Source: Bacteroidota bacterium (GTDB lineage: Bacteria; Bacteroidota; Rhodothermia; Balneolales; Balneolaceae). From it: a stretch of 64,000 bases of DNA. Positions 27,406-36,793 of this stretch are shown here, in pieces (positions within the stretch are counted from its first letter, which is position 1; each line of letters begins with the position of its first letter). The notes beneath the pieces are model-generated. The model did no database searches, was not told the origin of the DNA, and saw nothing but the letters and a program-made list of their open reading frames with translations. The translations under genes were made by a program, and so were the position numbers. The stretch lies in the NCBI GenBank assembly GCA_009909035.1, contig JAAAOB010000141.1:1-64000 (forward strand). The letters are read 5' to 3'.

Positions 27406-27912
27406 ATGAAAACGATCAAAATTCTTTCACTCGTCATCGCTGCATCGCTAATCGCAAGTATATCCGCCGGCATTCAGGCCCCCGGCAATCATCCATCTGC
27501 TGTAGACTGGATCTCTCTACCGGAGGCCCAGCAAAAAGCATCTGAGGACGGGAAACCGCTCTTTGTATTTGTTGAGGCGGAGTGGTGCAGCATCTGTAAG
27601 CGGATGCTCAAAAATGTATTTCCTGCAGAGGGCGTATCCAGCTCCCTGGAGGATAAATATCACCCGGTTTCGATCGATCTGGACTCAAAGAACGAAATTC
27701 AATTTAACGGGCAAACGATGACAGAGCGTGAATTTGCCCGGAAAATGAACGTGGCGGGCACCCCTACAACAATATTTATTGATGCTAAAGGCGAGGAACT
27801 TGGCCGGCAGGTAGGCTTCATAGATGTTGATAAACTCAAGCGCCTGCTTGCCTACGTTAGGTCGGATCAATTTTTTGATGTGCCGCTGGAAGAGTTTGAT
27901 CCGGAGGGATGA
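27406..27912 (+). CDS. secreted thioredoxin-fold protein
   Basis: 168 residues with an N-terminal signal peptide (about 1-25) and a thioredoxin-like domain. The redox motif is EAEWCSICKRM (Cys61, Cys64) and the cis-Pro loop is GTPTTIFI. The C-S-I-C centre differs from the C-G-P-C of cytosolic thioredoxin and fits periplasmic reductants such as those that keep cytochrome or Cys-rich targets reduced (DUF255/thioredoxin_7-like). It starts 124 bp after hemN, possibly co-transcribed. Specific partner unknown. Confidence 0.82.
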   Translation: MKTIKILSLVIAASLIASISAGIQAPGNHPSAVDWISLPEAQQKASEDGKPLFVFVEAEWCSICKRMLKNVFPAEGVSSSLEDKYHPVSIDLDSKNEIQFNGQTMTEREFARKMNVAGTPTTIFIDAKGEELGRQVGFIDVDKLKRLLAYVRSDQFFDVPLEEFDPEG

Positions 27913-28076
27913 TCCCGGGTTTGACCTGCTATGCAGAGGCAACCAACATGTTTACGGGGTCGGAGAACAGGAATATCTGCGGTAACCTATGATCATAGTT
28001 TATATCCCTGCTCTCAGGCGGTATGACAGCTTTTCCCAGCCAGCCGGCCTCTCTCCATTCATCATCCGGTTAACGA

Positions 28077-29195
28077 TTACTCTTCATAGAGCTCAATTCC
28101 CGGATAGAAATCAGCCAGTGCAAACCAGTAGCCGGTATAGCCGCGCGCCTTCGTCAGGCGTTCTCCCTGGTTTGGACCTTCCAATGCAACGCCAAAAATA
28201 TCCCATCGATTCCCGTGCTGATCCACCATGACCACCGGAAGCTCACCGTTAACAGGCTCTAAACTCAGGCTCTGCTCGAAATCGGTCGTAAGCTTAAAGG
28301 AGTTCATAAGATCAAGGCTGGAATTACCCACCAACAAAAACTCGTCCCCGTTAAACTGATCTGTCACAATCGTCATTTCAGAGCCGAATTCTTTGATCGG
28401 GTAAGCTTTCACTTCAGAGTCTTCATTTGCATTTTCGGGAAGCAGGGCGTGGACCCGCTCCTTACGCTGCAGCCTGTTGTCTTCATTTTTTATGGGAAAA
28501 AGAATACGATTATGGTTTGTGGTGTAGTCACTGCCATACAAAAACGTATTGTAGTTACGGCCAAAACCTGTATCCCGGGTAAGAACTTTAGATTCGGGAT
28601 ACATCTCTTTCCAGGTGGCCCAGCTCGTTTCGATTACCTGGATGGTTTCCACATTACTTCCTGAAAACTCACCGCCAACGCTTCTGAGCTGCATTTGCGA
28701 CCATGTGCTTCCAGTGTTACGATCGTACATAATCAGGTTATTCCTGAAAAGTAGCCCGGACACGCCATACTCAAGCACACTACCGCCCACTCGTTTTTCC
28801 ACCCCGATCGATGTGCCGGTTAACGGGCAGAACGTCAATCCAACAGGTGTTCCATCCACTTCGTGGTTCACAATTTCGTGATGGTCCATTATCTGATGAG
28901 GGAACGCCAGCAGCTCATCCCCTACACGCATAGCCGCAATTCGCCGGTCATCCCGAAATGTATCATTTTCGGATATACTGCCGAATTCCGGGTCATCGAT
29001 CGATGGAATTCCATCTATCCCGGGACCTCCATCCACAACTTCACTCTCGTTAATTAGCCATTCCGAAACATTCAGGCCGCCATCACCTGAACTGCTGCTG
29101 CTGGATGAATCGCACGCGGTGATTAGAAATGGCAGCAGCAGGAGCGCCAGCAGCCGGGAATGTGTAACGATGATTGTACGGTTATCTTTTTGCAT
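28077..29195 (-). CDS. DUF3179 domain lipoprotein
   Basis: 372 residues with a lipobox (LITAC, Cys28) followed by a serine run. The DUF3179 core shows IMDHHEIVNHEVDG, LTFCPLTGTSIG (conserved Cys), RNNLIMYDRNTGSTWSQM and the C-terminal FALADFYPG. The biochemical function of DUF3179 is not established. The conserved His/Cys residues suggest metal or haem binding, which is only my guess. Its start overlaps the preceding beta-barrel gene by 14 nt, so the two are translationally coupled and probably act together in the envelope. Confidence 0.85.
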   Translation of the reverse strand: MQKDNRTIIVTHSRLLALLLLPFLITACDSSSSSSSGDGGLNVSEWLINESEVVDGGPGIDGIPSIDDPEFGSISENDTFRDDRRIAAMRVGDELLAFPHQIMDHHEIVNHEVDGTPVGLTFCPLTGTSIGVEKRVGGSVLEYGVSGLLFRNNLIMYDRNTGSTWSQMQLRSVGGEFSGSNVETIQVIETSWATWKEMYPESKVLTRDTGFGRNYNTFLYGSDYTTNHNRILFPIKNEDNRLQRKERVHALLPENANEDSEVKAYPIKEFGSEMTIVTDQFNGDEFLLVGNSSLDLMNSFKLTTDFEQSLSLEPVNGELPVVMVDQHGNRWDIFGVALEGPNQGERLTKARGYTGYWFALADFYPGIELYEE

Positions 29196-30186
29196 GATTA
29201 AATCTGTTTTCTGTACTGTTGATGTTTATGAAAAAGGAGGCGGACAGCGCGTAGCTTGTGGTAGGCTGCAACCCATTGAGATCTTGGTAAAGCGGAACCT
29301 GTCCCGACAACTTTAGCGATGTACGGTCGGAGGTGCTGATATAAAGATCAGGGATCAGCGTAACCCATTTGCCGCCAGTATTTGGCTGGGTAACGTCATT
29401 TCTTTCATCGGAGCTTGTAGAACGATATCTGAGATTCAGCGTGTAGGAGAGACGGTCGGCAAAGGAGAAGGAGCCGCTTAGCCCCAGGATTGAGATGAGT
29501 TCATTTCCAAACTGGTAATCATCTCCTTCCACAAACCTTTCGTTTGATCCGGTTGCACGGAAACTGTTTGTCAGCGAGAGGCTCGTGGCGCTTGCCGGCA
29601 GAAAATTCATCCCCAAGCTGCTCCAGATTACTCCGTCCCACGCGCCGGTTCCGGGCTGCATATCCGCATTAAATCGTCGGCCGTTGGGATTGTTGATTGA
29701 TGTACTGCCAAGAGGAACTTTTGCTCCGCCTCCCACGGCGATGCGATACCGGTTCCAAAGTGTCTGCGGCAGCACTGTGTAGCGGAAAAGGAAAAGTCCG
29801 TCACCAATCCCCGAAGTGGAAGCGGTCTGCGTGCTGCCGGGCGTGCTCAGTCCGCTGCTTCTCTCCTTACGAACAAATGAAAATGTGCCCGTTGCCGACA
29901 GGCGATCTGTAATCCCGTAGTTAATTTCCAGCAGTGTAGACTGTGTATTTCGATCCGCGCTGTCGTTTGTAATTTCCGTTGATCCTGAAAAAAGATCTGT
30001 AATCTGATTAAACTCATAGGTTACGCCAATCAGCAGATTCCCCCGGCCTTCTGCCCCTGAGCTTTGGGCGCCAAGCAAGGGGGCTCCTGCACAGCTGCAG
30101 GTTTGTGCCTCTGCCGGCCTTATAAAGATCAGCGACAGCGAGGCAATTAAGAAAACGGAAACGAGCAACGCGTTCTTTCGGTACAT
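29182..30186 (-). CDS. outer-membrane beta-barrel protein, unknown function
   Basis: 334 residues. The signal peptide ends near PAEAQ. A short cysteine-containing N-terminus (TCSCAGAPLLG) follows, then strands of alternating polarity through the C-terminus, as in porin or transporter barrels (for example ITDRLSATGTFSFVRKERS and FADRLSYTLNLRYRSTS). The C-S-C close to the mature N-terminus is unusual and might bind metal. Coupled to the DUF3179 lipoprotein by a 14-nt overlap. I do not recognise the family with certainty; it resembles proteins annotated as transporters in Bacteroidota. Confidence 0.72.
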   Translation of the reverse strand: MYRKNALLVSVFLIASLSLIFIRPAEAQTCSCAGAPLLGAQSSGAEGRGNLLIGVTYEFNQITDLFSGSTEITNDSADRNTQSTLLEINYGITDRLSATGTFSFVRKERSSGLSTPGSTQTASTSGIGDGLFLFRYTVLPQTLWNRYRIAVGGGAKVPLGSTSINNPNGRRFNADMQPGTGAWDGVIWSSLGMNFLPASATSLSLTNSFRATGSNERFVEGDDYQFGNELISILGLSGSFSFADRLSYTLNLRYRSTSSDERNDVTQPNTGGKWVTLIPDLYISTSDRTSLKLSGQVPLYQDLNGLQPTTSYALSASFFININSTENRFNHAKR

Positions 30187-30543
30187 AGGGTAACTAAAAT
30201 TAATGAGTTCCCTACTGCAACGGTACGATTCTCTAAGTAGTTGTGCGCGTTAGATAAATGTTATACTTCAACCGCTTTACAACAGAACCCCCGCGTGGTA
30301 TGGTTTCCTGTTTATTGTCACTTCTGGCCAAATCATTTCTTTTCGTGAGGCGTACCAATCTATGATTCAAATTGAACGAATTTGAAGGAAAGATCACGTC
30401 TCCTTCAAAGTGATTTTTGAACAGCGGCAATATCCGGCAACTCAATGCCGCACAGAAAAAGCCACTCCCGAAGGGCAAGAGTGGCTTAATCAAAGGCAAA
30501 TGTACTAAAAGCTCAAGAGCTTCTGTAAAAATGGTGCGGCAGG
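30187..30543. other. spacer with the osmC terminator
   Basis: 357 bp between the osmC-like gene and the beta-barrel gene, both on the minus strand. It contains the osmC terminator (30456-30485) and, presumably, the promoter of the barrel/DUF3179 pair. A minus-strand open frame at 30233-30499 has no coding character and runs through the terminator. Confidence 0.5.
30456..30485 (-). terminator. rho-independent terminator of the OsmC gene
   Basis: Reading the minus strand, GCCACTC pairs with GAGTGGC around an 11-nt loop and is followed by TTTTT. It lies about 60 bp after the stop of the OsmC-family gene. Confidence 0.75.
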
Positions 30544-30972
30544 TCAGTTTTTCAGCTCAATGTCGAGCGTAATGTTGGCACCGGCCAGCACTTTGGATAC
30601 CGGGCAGCCATCTTTGGCCCCATTCGCAATCTCCATGAACTCATCTTTATCAATTCCGGGAACATGAGCGCTCGACACCAGATGAATTTTTGTTATTTCG
30701 GGCCCATCTCCGCTTACATCAAGCGTTACTTCAGATTTCGTCTCAACCGATTGAGGATTATGACCGGCACTCGCCAGTTCATTTGAAAGCGCCATTGAAA
30801 AGCACCCCGCGTGTGCAGCTCCAATCAATTCTTCGGGGTTGGTCAATTTTCCTGTTTCAAAACGGGATGCAAAGTTATAGGGAACTTCGAATGCTCCGCT
30901 TTCAACTTTCAGATTACCATTTCCATTTTTTAAATCTCCTTTCCATACCGCTTCTGCAGATCGTATTGGCAT
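30544..30972 (-). CDS. osmC: OsmC family peroxiredoxin
   Basis: 142 residues, typical of OsmC (general organic hydroperoxide reductase of the osmotic stress subgroup). The two redox cysteines are Cys57 in LIGAAHAGCFSMAL and Cys123 in AKDGCPVSK, with the conserved N-terminal Arg-containing strand (NFASRF). It reduces organic hydroperoxides and is cytosolic. A terminator follows, so it appears monocistronic. Divergent from the flavodoxin-fold gene at 31096 with a 123-bp gap. Confidence 0.92.
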   Translation of the reverse strand: MPIRSAEAVWKGDLKNGNGNLKVESGAFEVPYNFASRFETGKLTNPEELIGAAHAGCFSMALSNELASAGHNPQSVETKSEVTLDVSGDGPEITKIHLVSSAHVPGIDKDEFMEIANGAKDGCPVSKVLAGANITLDIELKN

Positions 30973-31095
30973 AATAGTCCATGTTTTGTTTTAGGATTAC
31001 GTGTTACCTGCCTAAATATATTTAAACATTTTTACGTTCGGTATGCTTGCAAAAAACGTGATCAATTTTTTACAAACTTCAGCATAGAAAAAAGT

Positions 31096-31851
31096 ATGTT
31101 ACCGCAATACATAATTTTAACAAACGATGGCCTTCTAATGGAGCACCAACTAAACGAGATTCAAAAAAAGTGGATCGAGAACAACCCGTACGATTTTTCA
31201 GATTTAAGCGCTCTCTTTCTGAACTGTACATTAAAAAAATCTCCTGAACTTTCCCACACCGAGAAATTACTGCAGCTTTCTCAGAAGATTATGGACGCTG
31301 TGGGTGTAGAGACCGAAATTTTGCGTCCGGTGGACTATGACGTAGCGTTTGGCGTATATCCCGATATGACCGAGCACGGGTGGGAAAAGGATGAGTGGCC
31401 TGCAATTCAAGAAAAAGTGATGGACGCCAACATCCTTATCATCGGCACTCCGATCTGGCTGGGTGAAAAATCCTCGGTTGCCACGATGGTCACGGAACGG
31501 CTCTACAGCTTTTCTGGAATGACGAACGACCATGGACAATACTCCTACTATGGACGCACCGGAGGGTGCATCGTGACTGGTAACGAGGATGGTGTAAAAC
31601 ACTGCTCCATGAGCGTTTTGTATGGACTTCAGCATATTGGCTACACCATCCCGCCACAGGCTGATGCCGGTTGGATCGGCGAAGTGGGGCCTGGAAAATC
31701 CTATGCCGATGAAGGATCCGGCGGACCCGAGAACGATTTCACAAACCGGAATACCACCTTTATGACCTGGAACCTGCTGCACACTGCCAAAATGCTGGCC
31801 GATAACAACGGGCTACCAGCCCATGGCAACCAGCGAAGCCTCTGGGAGTAG
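31096..31851 (+). CDS. flavodoxin-family NAD(P)H-dependent oxidoreductase
   Basis: 251 residues with a flavodoxin-like fold: ALFLNCTLKKSP is the FMN phosphate loop, NILIIGTPIWLGEKSS the second flavin loop, and YYGRTGGCIVTGNEDG the third. It resembles NADPH-dependent FMN reductase-like proteins. The start may be the ATG at 31138 rather than 31096, because relatives usually begin close to the first beta strand and residues 1-14 look like leader sequence. Next to OsmC, a role in redox stress is plausible but unproven. The region from the stop to 32073 holds nothing recognisable. Confidence 0.8.
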   Translation: MLPQYIILTNDGLLMEHQLNEIQKKWIENNPYDFSDLSALFLNCTLKKSPELSHTEKLLQLSQKIMDAVGVETEILRPVDYDVAFGVYPDMTEHGWEKDEWPAIQEKVMDANILIIGTPIWLGEKSSVATMVTERLYSFSGMTNDHGQYSYYGRTGGCIVTGNEDGVKHCSMSVLYGLQHIGYTIPPQADAGWIGEVGPGKSYADEGSGGPENDFTNRNTTFMTWNLLHTAKMLADNNGLPAHGNQRSLWE

Positions 31852-32073
31852 CTCAACGAGTTCAAATCACAACTTAACGATCTCAATATGGTTGAGAAGA
31901 CTTCTATGTCCACCGGGTGAGATCTCTTGCATCGCATGTGCCGGTGAATATAAGCAGTGAGAATGAATTGGGTTGTTAAAACGGTGACGTTTTAAAGCTC
32001 ACGGTTGTTTCCGCCTCCCTGCAATCATTAAAGCCATTTGGCGGGGGGATAAGCAACCGTTTTCGATGAGTTC

Positions 32074-33018
32074 TTACACTCTTTCAAAATAATGGACGCT
32101 AAAATAGTCCCGCTTATCCGTCCAGGTTTTTCGGCGCTCAAAATAATCGCCGGCAATTTCCTCAAATTCCTCAACGCTGTATTTATGCGAGTTTTCGGTA
32201 TGAATGGTCTCTCCTTTTTTAAATGATACAAGATCTCCGTTGATCTTTACGCTCTGGTCTGCAAGGCTCTCCAGGTGCATTTCAATGCGCCCTTTTTTAC
32301 TGTTGTAAAATGCCCGGTGCTGGAACTGTTCCACATCGAAATCGGAATCAAGTTCGCGGTTTAACCGGGTCAGAATATTTTTATTGAATTCTGCCGTCAC
32401 TCCCTTGCTGTCGTTGTAAGCGGCTTCTAGAACCCCCACCTCTTTTTTCAGGTCAACGCCGATCAGGAGTCCATCACCGGGAGAGAGGTTTTCACCTATC
32501 GCGTTCATGAATGATGCGGCCCGTTTCCGCGTAAAATTACCGATGGTGGATCCCGGGTAATACACCACCCGTTTTTCCACATTATCGGAGTCCGGAACAT
32601 CAAACGGAGTGGTGTAATCTGCCGCCACGGGGTGAATATCAAGCTCCGGGTAATCATGATTCAGGCTTTTTGCTATCTCCTTAAGGAATGACCCCGAAAT
32701 ATCCACCGGCACATACATTGCCAGGTTTTGGCAGTGATCCAGCAGGAGCCGGGTTTTTGTGCTGCTGCCACTCCCCAGCTCAATCAGCTGCACACCAGGA
32801 CCCACCCAGTCTGATATTTCGTTGATATAATCACGCATTATCTCCATTTCACAGTCGGTAGGATAATACTCCTCCAGCTCGCATATCTGTTCGAAGAGAT
32901 CGGAGCCGCGATCATCATAAAAATATTTGCTGGGCAGATACTTTTGATCCGTTTGTAATCCCTTTATTACATCTTGATATAGAATTGAAACCTCTTCTTT
33001 TACGCCCGTATCCTTCAT
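32074..33018 (-). CDS. egtD: L-histidine N-alpha-methyltransferase (ergothioneine)
   Basis: 314 residues. EgtD trimethylates histidine to hercynine using SAM, the first step of ergothioneine synthesis. The family features are YFYDDRGSDLFEQICELEEYY (about 32-52), the SAM site LIELGSGSSTKTR (78-90), and the C-terminal FSVHYFERV. It lies 163 bp downstream of egtB, and the two genes form the minimal hercynine-to-sulfoxide route. EgtA, EgtC and EgtE are not in this window. Confidence 0.95.
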   Translation of the reverse strand: MKDTGVKEEVSILYQDVIKGLQTDQKYLPSKYFYDDRGSDLFEQICELEEYYPTDCEMEIMRDYINEISDWVGPGVQLIELGSGSSTKTRLLLDHCQNLAMYVPVDISGSFLKEIAKSLNHDYPELDIHPVAADYTTPFDVPDSDNVEKRVVYYPGSTIGNFTRKRAASFMNAIGENLSPGDGLLIGVDLKKEVGVLEAAYNDSKGVTAEFNKNILTRLNRELDSDFDVEQFQHRAFYNSKKGRIEMHLESLADQSVKINGDLVSFKKGETIHTENSHKYSVEEFEEIAGDYFERRKTWTDKRDYFSVHYFERV

Positions 33019-33181
33019 TTTTAGTATCTGCTTATGTAATTACTATTCATTTATTTATTGCCGGCAAGCCTGAATCGCGTGTCGTTCCGCGTCCGATTCG
33101 ATCACCCCGGCATTCCAGGACATACTCTTTACGAACTCCGATAAGTTCAGTTATCTGAATTTATATTCCCGAAAAACATCT

Positions 33182-34477
33182 CTACCTCGCCAGTCGAATT
33201 CCTGTAAATTGCCAGCTGAATTTTGTGTGAAAGAAGTTACGGTATGTTTTCCTGAAGTGATTTTTTGACGTAGCACACGATCCGCCCCTCAGCACATACT
33301 GGTTGCACATGAACTTTCCATTGTATTCGCCCAGCGCTCCCGGAAACGTTTCATAGCCCGGATACGCAGCATATGAACTGCGTGTCCATTGCCAAACTTC
33401 TCCGAACATCTGCTTCAACCCCGTTTTAGCCGGATTTGCTCCCACCGGGTGAAAATGGCGGGCATCCACGAAACTTCCATCGACTTCGAGAGGCTCTGCC
33501 GCCAGCTCCCATTCAAACTCCGTGGGGAGCCTGCACCCGGCCCATCGTGCATAAGCATCGGCTTCGTAATAATTTACGTGTGTTACAGGCTCATTCATAT
33601 CCACTGGCTCCAGTCCATTCAGCGTAAACTGGTGCCACTGTCCACTGTTTTTTTGCCAGTAGAGTGGTGAATCCCACTCATTTTCCACAACCTGGGCATA
33701 TCCTTCATCCAGCCAGTATTTGGGATCTTCATACCCCCCGGACTCCATAAAGTTGATATACTCCCCGTTTGTTATCAGGCGGTCGGCCAGCTCAAAATCA
33801 TGAATATATGTTTTGTGCCTGGGGAACTCATTATCGTACCCAAAGGAGCCGCCGGGATGTCCAACTTCGTAGATACCCTCATCAAAGTGGTGCCAGTTCA
33901 AATCGCTCTGCGGCAGTGCTTTCGGCCGACTTTTCTCAAGATAGGCAGGGTGTAACGGATTATTGGAAAACATAATTTTCAGATCCGTCAACATGAGTTC
34001 CTGGTGCTGCTGTTCATGATGCAGGCCCACTTCAATGATTGGCTCCCACTCTTCAAACTGCTCGTCCGTACAGTTTTCCAGGAATTCAAACACATGTTCA
34101 TTGATATGCTGCCGGTAGTCAAGCACTTTCTTTACCGTTGGACGTGAAAGATTACCCCGCTTGTTCCGGCAGTGGGGCTCGCCGGTTTGCAGATAGTAGG
34201 AATTAAAAAGATATCCATACTGCGGGTGTTTTGTTTGATAGGACTTCATTGCTTTTTCCAGGAAAAATGCCTCAAAAAACCAGCTTGTATGGGCCAGGTG
34301 CCATTTTGCCGGGCTGGCATGCTCTACAATTTGAATGATATAATCTTCCGTTTCAAGCGGTTCCGCCAGCTCCATGGTAAAAGACCTGACCTCCTTAAAC
34401 CGCTTCAAAATCTGTTCACGTTTAGATAGAGTTGTTGGAATGCCGTTTTGAAACGTAGCTTTTGTCTGTGTGGCCAT
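33182..34477 (-). CDS. egtB: ergothioneine biosynthesis iron sulfoxide synthase
   Basis: 431 residues. An N-terminal DinB-like helical domain is fused to a formylglycine-generating-enzyme-like C-terminal domain. The likely iron ligands are His63 (LAHTSWFFE) and the pair in HHEQQHQE (His154, His158). The C-terminal half has AGCRLPTEFEWELAA, FGEVWQWTRS and YVLRGGSC, all standard for the fold. EgtB couples hercynine with a thiol and oxygen to make the sulfoxide. Because no egtA is adjacent, whether it prefers gamma-Glu-Cys or free cysteine cannot be told here. Divergent from the alpha/beta hydrolase at 34568. Confidence 0.94.
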   Translation of the reverse strand: MATQTKATFQNGIPTTLSKREQILKRFKEVRSFTMELAEPLETEDYIIQIVEHASPAKWHLAHTSWFFEAFFLEKAMKSYQTKHPQYGYLFNSYYLQTGEPHCRNKRGNLSRPTVKKVLDYRQHINEHVFEFLENCTDEQFEEWEPIIEVGLHHEQQHQELMLTDLKIMFSNNPLHPAYLEKSRPKALPQSDLNWHHFDEGIYEVGHPGGSFGYDNEFPRHKTYIHDFELADRLITNGEYINFMESGGYEDPKYWLDEGYAQVVENEWDSPLYWQKNSGQWHQFTLNGLEPVDMNEPVTHVNYYEADAYARWAGCRLPTEFEWELAAEPLEVDGSFVDARHFHPVGANPAKTGLKQMFGEVWQWTRSSYAAYPGYETFPGALGEYNGKFMCNQYVLRGGSCATSKNHFRKTYRNFFHTKFSWQFTGIRLAR

Positions 34478-34567
34478 GTTTTTTTTTGTGTTTGATTCGC
34501 CGGGTATCGTATTTATAATATAAAGAATTCTTTTACTTCAGAGTTCATATCAATTGTGTCACATTTT

Positions 34568-35464
34568 ATGAAATCGATTCTGTTAGCGGCTCTATGTTTT
34601 CTGTTTTTTTCACCCGGCCTCTTATCACAGGACCTTGTTCACTGGCAAAACGTTCTGAGTGCTGAAATCACCCGTTCACCTGAACGAATCCAGGTGGGGA
34701 GTGATTCCCTGCAGTTTGCTGATCTCTGGCTTCCCGACGGTGAGGGCCCTCATCTCACCGTTATCCTTATTCATGGTGGGTGCTGGCTAAGCACCTATCC
34801 CGGTGTGAAGCTCACGAATCCCATTGCAGACGCTCTTTCAAATAGTGGATTTGCGGTTTGGAACATAGAGTACCGGCGGGTCGGTCATAGTGGCGGCGGG
34901 TATCCGGGCACTTTTCTGGACGTGGCACGTGCGGCTGATCACCTGCGGGAGATCTCTGGCGATTTTGATCTGGACCTGGATCATCTCATCGCAATTGGCC
35001 ACTCTGCCGGTGGACATTTGGCCACATGGCTCGCTGCACGGCGCAATATTCCCACTGACAGTGAACTATATCACTCAGATCCGATTCAGATTTCCCGCGT
35101 GATTTCTCTTGCAGGCATCAATGACCTGGAATATTACGCATGGTACGGTTCTGCTCCCTGCGGCGAACAAACGGTCGAAAAACTGGTCTCTCTCGAAGAT
35201 CGCGGGGAGGATGAGGCCTACGCAGACACATCTCCCGCACGTTTACTCCCCCTGCAGGCAAACCATGTGGAAGTGGCGGGCTCTTTCGACCGACCTGTTC
35301 CGCCGTTTTTTGGCCGGGAGTTCTCACTCAAAGCTGCAGAATCCGGCGGAACGTCCCGCTTCATTTTACAGCCAAATGCCGGCCACTATGAAATGACGGC
35401 TCCATGGACGGAGGAGTGGAATCAGGTGATGGATATCATAAAATCCGGCGACCAGTCATTTTAA
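34568..35464 (+). CDS. secreted alpha/beta hydrolase (BD-FAE/kynurenine formamidase-like)
   Basis: 298 residues from the ATG at 34568; a GTG four codons earlier is the alternative. The signal peptide is hydrophobic (LLAALCFLFFSPGLLSQ). The oxyanion motif HGGCW, the nucleophile in IGHSAGGHLA, and the His in PNAGHYEM form a complete esterase layout, close to the BD-FAE/kynurenine formamidase group. The substrate is unknown; being exported, carbohydrate esters are more likely than formylkynurenine. The stop codon itself lies at the first base of the large repeat array that follows. Confidence 0.85.
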   Translation: MKSILLAALCFLFFSPGLLSQDLVHWQNVLSAEITRSPERIQVGSDSLQFADLWLPDGEGPHLTVILIHGGCWLSTYPGVKLTNPIADALSNSGFAVWNIEYRRVGHSGGGYPGTFLDVARAADHLREISGDFDLDLDHLIAIGHSAGGHLATWLAARRNIPTDSELYHSDPIQISRVISLAGINDLEYYAWYGSAPCGEQTVEKLVSLEDRGEDEAYADTSPARLLPLQANHVEVAGSFDRPVPPFFGREFSLKAAESGGTSRFILQPNAGHYEMTAPWTEEWNQVMDIIKSGDQSF

Positions 35465-36424
35465 ACCGACGAACCGACGAACCGAGAAATACTCAACTGA
35501 CGAAGGAATGCAGCAAAAAGACACTTGTCATCTCGTTATTCGTCAGTTTGCCCCACTCATTCGCAGCATATATCCATTTACAGACAATAAAATCCATTCC
35601 GGTCACTGCGTAGCTGGTTGGTAAACCGAAGAACCGATGAACCGAGAAATATTTAACCGATGAAGTAATGCAGCAAAAAGTCACTTCATCGGTTTTTTAT
35701 TCGTCAGTTTGCCCCACTCATTTGTAGCATCTATCCATTTACAGACAATAAAACCCGTTTCGGGAACTTCATAAGCTCGTTGGTAAACCGACGAACCGAT
35801 GATCCGAGAAATACTCAACCGACGAAGGAATGCGGCACAAAGTCACTTCATCGGTTTATTATTCGTCAGTTCGTTATTCGTCAGTTTGCCCCACTCATTC
35901 GCAGCATCTATCCATTTACAGACAGTAAAACCCGTTCCGGGCACTGCTTGAGCTGGTTGGTAAACCGACGATCCGATGAACCGAGAAATACTCAACCGAC
36001 GAAGGAATGCGGCACAAAGTCACTTCATCGGTTTTTTATTCATCGGTTCGTTATTCGTCAGTTTGCCCCACTCATTTGTAGCATCTATCCATTTACAGAC
36101 AATAAAACCCGTTTCGCGAACTTCATAAGCTCGTTGGTAAACCGACGAACCGATGAACCGAGAAATACTCAACCGGCGAAGGAATGCGGCACAAAGTCAC
36201 TTCATCGGTTTATTATTCGTCAGTTCGTTATTCGTCAGTTTGCCCCACTCATTCGCAGCATCTATCCATTTACAGACAATAAAACCCGTTCCGGGCACTG
36301 CTTGAGCTGGTTGGTAAACCGACGATCCGATGAACCGAGAAATACTCAACCGGCGAAGGAATGCGGCACAATGTCACTTCATCGGTTTATTATTCATCGG
36401 TTCGTTATTCGTCAGTTTGCCTGA
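35462..36424. repeat. tandem array of about 177-bp units organised as dimers
   Basis: Six consecutive copies begin near 35462, 35621, 35782, 35960, 36136 and 36314, the last one truncated. Odd copies share ATTCGCAGC and CACTGCTTGAGCTGGTTG. Even copies share ATTTGTAGC and AACTTCATAAGCTCGTTG. The true period is therefore a dimer of about 354 bp. Copies 1-2 lack a 15-bp internal segment present in copies 3-6. Each unit is built from short words (ACCGATGAA, ACTGACGAA) and contains an inverted repeat, perfect in copy 2 (AACCGATGAAGT / ACTTCATCGGTT). Units 3-6 are a multiple of three, which creates a meaningless 214-codon open frame at 35780. Confidence 0.92.
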
Positions 36425-36793
36425 TCATCGGTTTCCTCTTTCTGCGGTTTGAATACTTTTTACAAATATCGCAATCAGTTCAGTGCATTCGTCAATACCA
36501 CGCAAAGCAGCAGCGCTGTTTTTAATGAGACCAGCTCTGCACGATAGCTTCAGGTTTCTGCGTGTTTCTCTCAGCTCCTTCAATACAACCTTTAGTTTAT
36601 GAATGAAATCTTTTCTTGATTCAGCACCCTGAGCTTCACCATAATTTAAGCAAGGTGATGTGCCCGATCGCACCAATTGCCCTGATAAATGGCGCCCCGC
36701 ATACCGCTTCCTGTCCATGCACTCCGCAATTTCTATCATCATCACACCGAAGTCGATCAACCGATCTTCCAGGTCAAAAACATGTTTCTTCAT
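36425..36793 (-). CDS. four-helix bundle protein (23S rRNA intervening-sequence protein family)
   Basis: 122 residues, predicted all-helical and cytosolic. The family signature SGQLVRSGTSPCLNYGEAQ followed by ESRKDFIHKLKVVLKELRE is clear. A ribosome site GGAG sits 6 nt before the ATG. The family was first found in 23S rRNA intervening sequences and also includes the Avd protein of diversity-generating retroelements. Its role here is unknown, and no rRNA or reverse transcriptase is near. The stop codon merges into a repeat unit, and another unit begins about 100 bp upstream of the start, so the gene is embedded in the array. Confidence 0.88.
   Translation of the reverse strand: MKKHVFDLEDRLIDFGVMMIEIAECMDRKRYAGRHLSGQLVRSGTSPCLNYGEAQGAESRKDFIHKLKVVLKELRETRRNLKLSCRAGLIKNSAAALRGIDECTELIAIFVKSIQTAERGNR

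Noticed and set aside
30233-30499. Minus-strand open frame of 88 codons between the barrel gene and osmC
   Set aside because: No ribosome site or recognisable content, and it runs through the osmC terminator.
35780-36424. Open frame of 214 codons with 59-residue repeats
   Set aside because: It is a by-product of tandem repeat units whose length is a multiple of three. It has no ribosome site, and the frame breaks in copies 1-2 where a 15-bp segment and other bases differ.
36425-36793. Avd of a diversity-generating retroelement
   Set aside because: No reverse transcriptase, and substitutions between repeat copies are not concentrated at adenines.
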